Position numbers and translations under genes: made by a program | Part shown: positions 59,883-64,000 of the stretch, in pieces | Position numbering within the stretch: position 1 is the stretch's first letter | Layout of the letters: every line of letters starts with the position of its first letter | Origin: Armatimonadota bacterium | Lineage (GTDB): Bacteria; Sysuimicrobiota; Sysuimicrobiia; Sysuimicrobiales; Sysuimicrobiaceae | Assembly: GCA_031432545.1 (NCBI GenBank) | Contig: JAVKGX010000001.1 | Coordinates: 318,411-382,410 of the forward strand | DNA: 64,000 nucleotides | Direction: 5' to 3' | Notes under the pieces: model-generated | Databases searched by the model: none | The model's input: only the letters and a program-made list of their open reading frames with translations | Told to the model about the DNA's origin: nothing

Positions 59883-60497
59883 CTAACGACGCGTCGGGGT
59901 CGGCAGGTCCTTGCGCGTGACCACCGCACCGCCCTGATCCGGCGCGCAGTCGGTGGGAGTGAATCCGGACAGCCCGTTTCCGGCCACGACCACCAGGTAG
60001 GTGTGCAGGTCCCCCAGGGCGGACGGCGTCAGGTGGAACATCACGCGGTTGCCGGAGGCCGCAACCGCGGCGCGCCCCGTCGAGTTGAAGGTGTGGTCCA
60101 AGACCTCGTACGTCCCGTCGGGGTTGCGAAACCGCAGGTCGAGGTACCGGTCGACGCCGAGGGCAAACGGCAACGGCGAGCAGGCCGAGGGGTTGCCGGT
60201 GGCGCTGTTCCGGTCGGTGTCGAACTCGACCCAGCCCGACAGCTGCGTCGGTCCGGGGGACTGACCCGCACCCGGCAGCGCGACGCCCTGGGCGAATGTG
60301 ACCTCGACCGACAGGTTTGTGGACGTGCGGCTGGTGCGGATCAACGTCACGTCGTAGTTCGTCCCACTGGTCTGCGCCGCGTCGCCCTGCGGATCCCGAA
60401 ACGTGCTGGTGACGGGCTGTTCTCCCAGGATCCCGTTGGCGCCACACCCGGCGAACAGCATCGCGGTGAACACGGCAATCAGCGCACGGCGTACCAT
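59883..60497 (-). CDS. Predicted lipoprotein, unknown function
   Basis: 204 residues. GGGAGGA precedes ATG 60497; signal with lipobox (FAGC, Cys about residue 18). The mature protein is beta-rich: QGDAAQTSGTNYDVTLIRTSRTSTNLSVEVTFAQG, GWVEFDTDRNSATGNPSA, YLDLRFRNPDGTYEVLDHTF; a CBM9-like or other beta-sandwich lipoprotein is possible. Cys residues in PSACS and PTDCA could pair. Not assigned. Confidence 0.75.
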   Translation of the reverse strand: MVRRALIAVFTAMLFAGCGANGILGEQPVTSTFRDPQGDAAQTSGTNYDVTLIRTSRTSTNLSVEVTFAQGVALPGAGQSPGPTQLSGWVEFDTDRNSATGNPSACSPLPFALGVDRYLDLRFRNPDGTYEVLDHTFNSTGRAAVAASGNRVMFHLTPSALGDLHTYLVVVAGNGLSGFTPTDCAPDQGGAVVTRKDLPTPTRR

Positions 60498-60862
60498 CGG
60501 TATCCTCCCAAAGCGGAATGGCGTCCTCCCTACTCACGGGCCGGGCGGGCTGTGTGTTCCGCAGACCGCCCGCGTGGGCCGAAGTCGCGCAGTTCGCGCT
60601 GTTCTCTCGGTTCGGGCGACTCCTCCGGCGGGGACCCAGCCGACCGGGTGTTTGCACAGCCGCCCCGGCCGGCCCCGTCACGACTTGCCCCGCTGACCGA
60701 CGCGGTCTGGCTCAAGTTCCCGCAGCCGCAGGAGTTTCCGAGGACCGTACCGCCGGTGCCCCCTTCGACCGCACGGACGTTTTCTAGCAGAACGTACGGT
60801 GCTGGGGCGGAAGCCGGCTACCGAGTGGTAACGCGGGGCGGGTTGCGCGATGCTAGGGGGGG
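60498..60862. other. Region without a recognisable gene
   Basis: 365 nt between the lipoprotein start and the moeA remnant. Frames here are low-complexity and lack ribosome sites. I see no RNA gene or terminator. Confidence 0.5.
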
Positions 60863-61462
60863 ATGGCGGAGCGGGTGGAGGAGATCCTGCGCATCCTGCT
60901 GGGGGCGACTGACCCCGTGGACGTGGAGTGGGTGCTGTCCCCGGGTGCGGTCGGCCGGGTGGTGGCGCAGTCGCCGCCCCGCAAGCCCCACGTGGTGCAG
61001 CCCGACGAAGAACTGCAGGAGGGATCGCAGGTCCTGCACGCGGGCGCGGTGGTGGGGCCGGGCGCGGTGGCGGCGCTCGTGGCAAGAGGGGTCCCGGAGA
61101 TACCGGTCTACCGTCGGCCCAGAGTGGTGCTGTTTTCTACGGGCGACGAGTTGAGCGAACCTCCCGCAGAGCCCGCGCCGGGCAAAGTGTTCAACACCAA
61201 CGCCTCCGCGCTGGTGGCGGAAATCTCTCGGCTTGGGTGTGAGGTGGAGTACAGAGGCATCCTGCCGGACCGGCCGGAAAGCCTTCGAGCCGCGTTCCGG
61301 GAGGTGCTGTCGGGGTCGTGCGATGTGGTGCTCACGACCGGCGCGGTCTCCGTGGGCTGCTACGACCGTGTCCCGCAGGTTTGGCTGGAGCTGGGAGCAC
61401 AGAAAGTCGCGGGCAGAGTGGACATCAGGCCCGGCGGTCCGTTCTTCGCGGCCCGCGTGGGG
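60863..61462 (+). pseudogene. moeA: moeA remnant with internal deletion (molybdopterin molybdotransferase)
   Basis: The frame opens MAERVEEILRIL...VEWVLSPGAVGRVVAQS, as MoeA does, then jumps to PDEELQEGSQVLHAGAVVGPG at residue 40. The 80-110 residues between (SAMDGYA and TGA regions, needed for molybdenum insertion) are absent. From YRRPRVVLFSTGDELSEP through GKVFNTNASALVAEI and DVVLTTGAVSVGCYDRV the C-terminal MoeA domain is clear, but it ends at residue 200 (PGGPFFAARVG) where homology moves to another frame. So internal deletion plus frameshift. Confidence 0.65.
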
Positions 61463-61755
61463 CGCCGCTGCTCATGGTCGAAGTCGCCGCGCACGGTGCC
61501 GTGGAGCTGTGCTCCCGGGTCGCGGCCGGATGCGGGCTCGGTGTCGACCTGGTCCTCGTAGAGGGGTTCCAGCAACCCTCGAGCCACACCATCCTCCTCG
61601 GGCCCACCAAGAAGCCTTCGCAGCAGCGTGCGTGGTGTGAGATCCCACCTTGGTCCGAACTGTCGGGGGCCTCCCGGCGGGTCTTGCTGGACGAACTGGC
61701 CGCGCGCCTGGGGACGCTGGCGCGGGAGGGGACTGATCCCGCGGGCGTACGCTGA
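61462..61755 (+). pseudogene. mobB: mobB-like C-terminal fragment
   Basis: Reading in the next frame from 61462: APLLMVEVAAHGAVELCSRV, then VDLVLVEGFQQPSSHTILLG, the C-terminal part of MobB (molybdopterin-guanine dinucleotide protein B). Its P-loop N-terminus is missing. It begins exactly where the moeA remnant ends, so a natural MoeA-MobB fusion broken by one frameshift and deletions is possible. Confidence 0.55.
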
Positions 61756-61863
61756 GCAGGCGTTCGCAGCAACACCTCGGTCAGTGCCGGGGTGACGTCC
61801 CCTTTGCTTTCACCCAAAGAGGGCCCAAGCGCCCGTGTACGCCCTGCGTCCCGGGTGGGCGGC

Positions 61864-62319
61864 CTAGGGACTGGCGGGCACCGCTTCCAGACGCAGCGGG
61901 CAGTCCGGTGTTCGCGAGGCGGCCACGACGACGCCGGCGCCGTCGCGCACCCGGTCGTACAGCGGGAAGGTGCGTGCGCCTGTGAGGAGCTCGTGGCGGG
62001 CGATCTTGCTGACGCGCAGGTGCAGCGTGCCGATGCGGCGGTGCAGATCGGAGACGACGTACCAGCCGTCGCGGTAGACGTACCCCTCCGACGGCAGCCC
62101 CCATCCCAGCGACCGGAACCGCATGCCCTCAATGGAGATCGCGCCGTCGGGGCCGACCCGGTAGATCTCGATCACCGGCGTCTTCTCGACGGAGTGCACG
62201 TAGCGGATCTCGAAGCGGGCGTCGGCCGACAGGCAGACGGACAGCAACGGCCGGCGCTGCGCGCAGCCGACCGGGGCGAGGCACAACGCGATGAGGACCC
62301 GCGCCAGCGACGTCCTCAA
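61864..62319 (-). CDS. DUF1850 family lipoprotein-like protein
   Basis: 151 residues. TTG 62319 overlaps the DUF192 stop (TTGA). Signal-like start with LAPVGC (possible lipobox). DUF1850 signatures: FEIRYVHSVEKTPVIEIYRV, MRFRSLGWGLPSEG and HLRVSKIARHELL. In other genomes DUF1850 often lies beside TAXI-TRAP transporters; none is here. Confidence 0.82.
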   Translation of the reverse strand: MRTSLARVLIALCLAPVGCAQRRPLLSVCLSADARFEIRYVHSVEKTPVIEIYRVGPDGAISIEGMRFRSLGWGLPSEGYVYRDGWYVVSDLHRRIGTLHLRVSKIARHELLTGARTFPLYDRVRDGAGVVVAASRTPDCPLRLEAVPASP

Positions 62320-62840
62320 GGCCCTGCCGTGCAGCCCTTGATGAGTGCCGATCCCCGACCCCCGGCGTCCCTTCCCCGAACCGCCGCTGCCGGGCGGTAG
62401 ACGACGCGCGCGCCGACGGTAAACCCGTGGCGGCGGAAGAAGCACTGGTTGACCTCTAGCGCGTACTTGGCCGGGTGGCGCGAGACGTAGATGGGGATGT
62501 CGCCACCGGGTTGGGGCGGATCCATGTCCTGGATGTCGTTGATCCGCCAGTGCGGGTCGATGAAGGCGATCGACAGCGGGATGAACGTGTTCTTCATCCA
62601 AAACGACAGCCGCTGGGCCTCCTCGAAGATGAACAGCATGCCGGCGTTGTCTGCGAGCGAGGTCCGGTGCATCAAGCCCTGCGCACGCGCCTGCGGCGTG
62701 TCGGCGACCTCGACGTCCAGCACCACCCGCCGGTCCGCCTGCACGATCGTGACCGTCCCTCGCTTGAACAGCGGGGCTGCGGGCGCAGCCACCGTGACCG
62801 ACACCAACAGGCACAACAGCACGACGACGGAAAGACGCAT
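62316..62840 (-). CDS. DUF192 family exported protein
   Basis: 174 residues. Signal peptide (MRLSVVVLLCLLVSVTVAAPAA). DUF192: QARAQGLMHRTSLADNAGMLFIFEE, RLSFWMKNTFIPLSIAFID and YALEVNQCFFRRHGFTVG. Probably a periplasmic, stable small barrel; function unknown. ATG 62840; overlaps DUF1850 by 4 nt at the end. Confidence 0.92.
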   Translation of the reverse strand: MRLSVVVLLCLLVSVTVAAPAAPLFKRGTVTIVQADRRVVLDVEVADTPQARAQGLMHRTSLADNAGMLFIFEEAQRLSFWMKNTFIPLSIAFIDPHWRINDIQDMDPPQPGGDIPIYVSRHPAKYALEVNQCFFRRHGFTVGARVVYRPAAAVRGRDAGGRGSALIKGCTAGP

Positions 62841-62946
62841 CCCGTCATCGATTCTACGGCGGGCCGGACCGCTCCACCACCCATTGGGCGATCCTAGGTG
62901 TCTGGAGATTTCCTCCCCGTGCAGACGATCACGCCGTCGGGTACGG

Positions 62947-63966
62947 TCAGGAGGGCAACTCAGTCGGCCGCGCCTCCAGGACCAGACGCTCGCTCCCCCT
63001 CAGGACGTGGATCGTCAGAGGCTCGCCCACCGGATGGCGGCCGAGGGCGATCAGCAGGTCGTCCAGCGACCGCACCTCGGTCTCTCCCACCCGGACGACC
63101 AGGTCTCCGGTGCGCACGCCCGCCCGCTCCGCCGCCGAGTCGGGATGGATCTCGGTGACGCGCACGGCGCTGTCGGCGGCGAGGCGGTGGGCGACGGCGC
63201 GGCGGCGCTCCAGCGGGACGACCTGAGCGCCGATCCCCAGGTAGGAGCGGCGCACGCGACCGTCGCGGATGAGCTGGCCGGCGACCCAGCGCGCGGTGTT
63301 GACCGGGATCGCAAAGCAAATCCCCTGTGCGCCGAACACCACTGCGGTGTTGATGCCGATGACCCTGCCGCCGGAGTCCACCAGCGGTCCCCCGGAGTTG
63401 CCGGGGTTGAGGGCGGCGTCGGTCTGGATCACGTTCTCGATCGGCCGGCCCGTCTGCGTCGGGAGCGTGCGGCCCAGGGCGCTGATGACCCCGGCGGTGA
63501 CGGTGGCGGCGAAGCCCAGCGGGTTTCCGATCGCGATCACGAGCTGGCCGACGCGCAGCGAGGAAGAATCGCCGAGTTCGGCATGCGGAAGACCGTTGTG
63601 CGGCACGCTGAGGACAGCCAGGTCGGTGTGCGGGTCGTCGCCCACCACGCGTGCGTCCATCGCGCGGCCGTCGGGCAGGCGCACCTCGATCCGGTCCGCG
63701 CCCCGCACGACGTGGCTGTTGGTGAGGACGTAGCCGTCGGGTGTGATGAGTACGCCGCTGCCATCCCCGCGCAGCGGTGGGGCGGCTTCGGCCTGGGCAC
63801 CCCTTGGCGCCCGCCGGGCCATGCCGACGCTGACGACCGCGGGGCCCACCCGCTCGACGGCGCCGATCACCGCCTGCGAGTACGCGTCGAGGGCAGCCGC
63901 GTCTCCTCCGGCGGATCGTGCCGCCTGGCGGTCCGTGGCCGGAGCACTGACGGTTCGCAGTCGCAT
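62947..63966 (-). CDS. HtrA/DegP-like serine protease with PDZ domain
   Basis: 339 residues. Trypsin-like domain with His in LTNSHVVRGAD, Asp in DPHTDLAVLSVP and Ser in NPGNSGGPLVDSGG; then one PDZ domain (IHPDSAAERAGVRTGDLVVRVG). Unlike most HtrA proteins it has no signal peptide or anchor (start MRLRTVSAPATDRQ), so either it is cytoplasmic or the true start lies upstream beyond the visible frame. ATG 63966. Confidence 0.92.
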   Translation of the reverse strand: MRLRTVSAPATDRQAARSAGGDAAALDAYSQAVIGAVERVGPAVVSVGMARRAPRGAQAEAAPPLRGDGSGVLITPDGYVLTNSHVVRGADRIEVRLPDGRAMDARVVGDDPHTDLAVLSVPHNGLPHAELGDSSSLRVGQLVIAIGNPLGFAATVTAGVISALGRTLPTQTGRPIENVIQTDAALNPGNSGGPLVDSGGRVIGINTAVVFGAQGICFAIPVNTARWVAGQLIRDGRVRRSYLGIGAQVVPLERRRAVAHRLAADSAVRVTEIHPDSAAERAGVRTGDLVVRVGETEVRSLDDLLIALGRHPVGEPLTIHVLRGSERLVLEARPTELPS

Positions 63967-64000
63967 CCTGCACGCGAAAACGCGCGCCCGGCCCCGCCTA

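Overview
The window is high-GC bacterial chromosome, densely packed and mostly in short same-strand operons with 4-nt stop/start overlaps. Two things bear on the cell envelope. A predicted beta-barrel protein ends in phenylalanine (14503-16188) and periplasmic/lipoprotein genes are frequent, which suggests a diderm cell. MurT/GatD, which amidates lipid II, is best known from Gram-positive and related lineages. I cannot assign a phylum from the sequence alone; an uncultured lineage near Armatimonadota or other Terrabacteria would fit, with low confidence. I saw no rRNA, tRNA, CRISPR array or insertion sequence.

Layout. 1-5.3 kb: gatD-murT, a LysM/NlpC peptidoglycan hydrolase, lemA, an SDR and a bifunctional-nuclease family protein. 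5.4-9.6 kb: the prkA-yhbH-spoVR stress module behind a good promoter. 9.7-13.7 kb: a heme block with a chlorite-dismutase/ChdC-like protein, a YhbP-like flavoprotein, a small four-helix membrane protein, hemE and hemH, then a mini-metallopeptidase. 13.8-19.3 kb: a LuxR-type regulator and three envelope or surface proteins. 19.4-21.5 kb: a CoaB-like gene followed by a graveyard of truncated genes (glycosyltransferase, sugar ABC permeases, corA, a twice-frameshifted DUF4870 gene). 21.5-28.6 kb: a 70-aa membrane protein, hsp20, a subtilisin-like lipoprotein, a PP-loop ATPase and a DppABC-type importer without ATPases.

29-50 kb: a nitrogen-assimilation block on the minus strand. glnA has a promoter followed by an attenuator-like terminator, and gltB has a ykkC-family riboswitch, probably the ppGpp subtype. 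Between them, on the plus strand, lies a 13.8-kb catabolic operon: IclR regulator, class-III aminotransferase, DUF6282 hydrolase, SDR, three-subunit molybdenum hydroxylase, branched-chain-type ABC importer (five genes) and aldehyde dehydrogenase. A short reading frame resembling the C-terminal tail of an ammonium transporter sits exactly at its left edge, so the operon looks like an insertion into a glnA-amt-gltB block. Its substrate is unknown; it is the best candidate here for an undescribed pathway.

50-64 kb: a CefD-like aminotransferase, a PdtaS/PdtaR-type two-component system with an ANTAR output, moaB, an XRE regulator, a zinc-uptake locus (Fur-family regulator divergent from znuA-znuC-znuB), DUF488, YceI, DUF502 and lipoprotein genes, a damaged moeA joined to a mobB fragment, DUF1850-DUF192, and an HtrA-like protease. 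Molybdenum use (Mo hydroxylase), cofactor genes (moaB, broken moeA/mobB) and nitrogen control are recurring themes.
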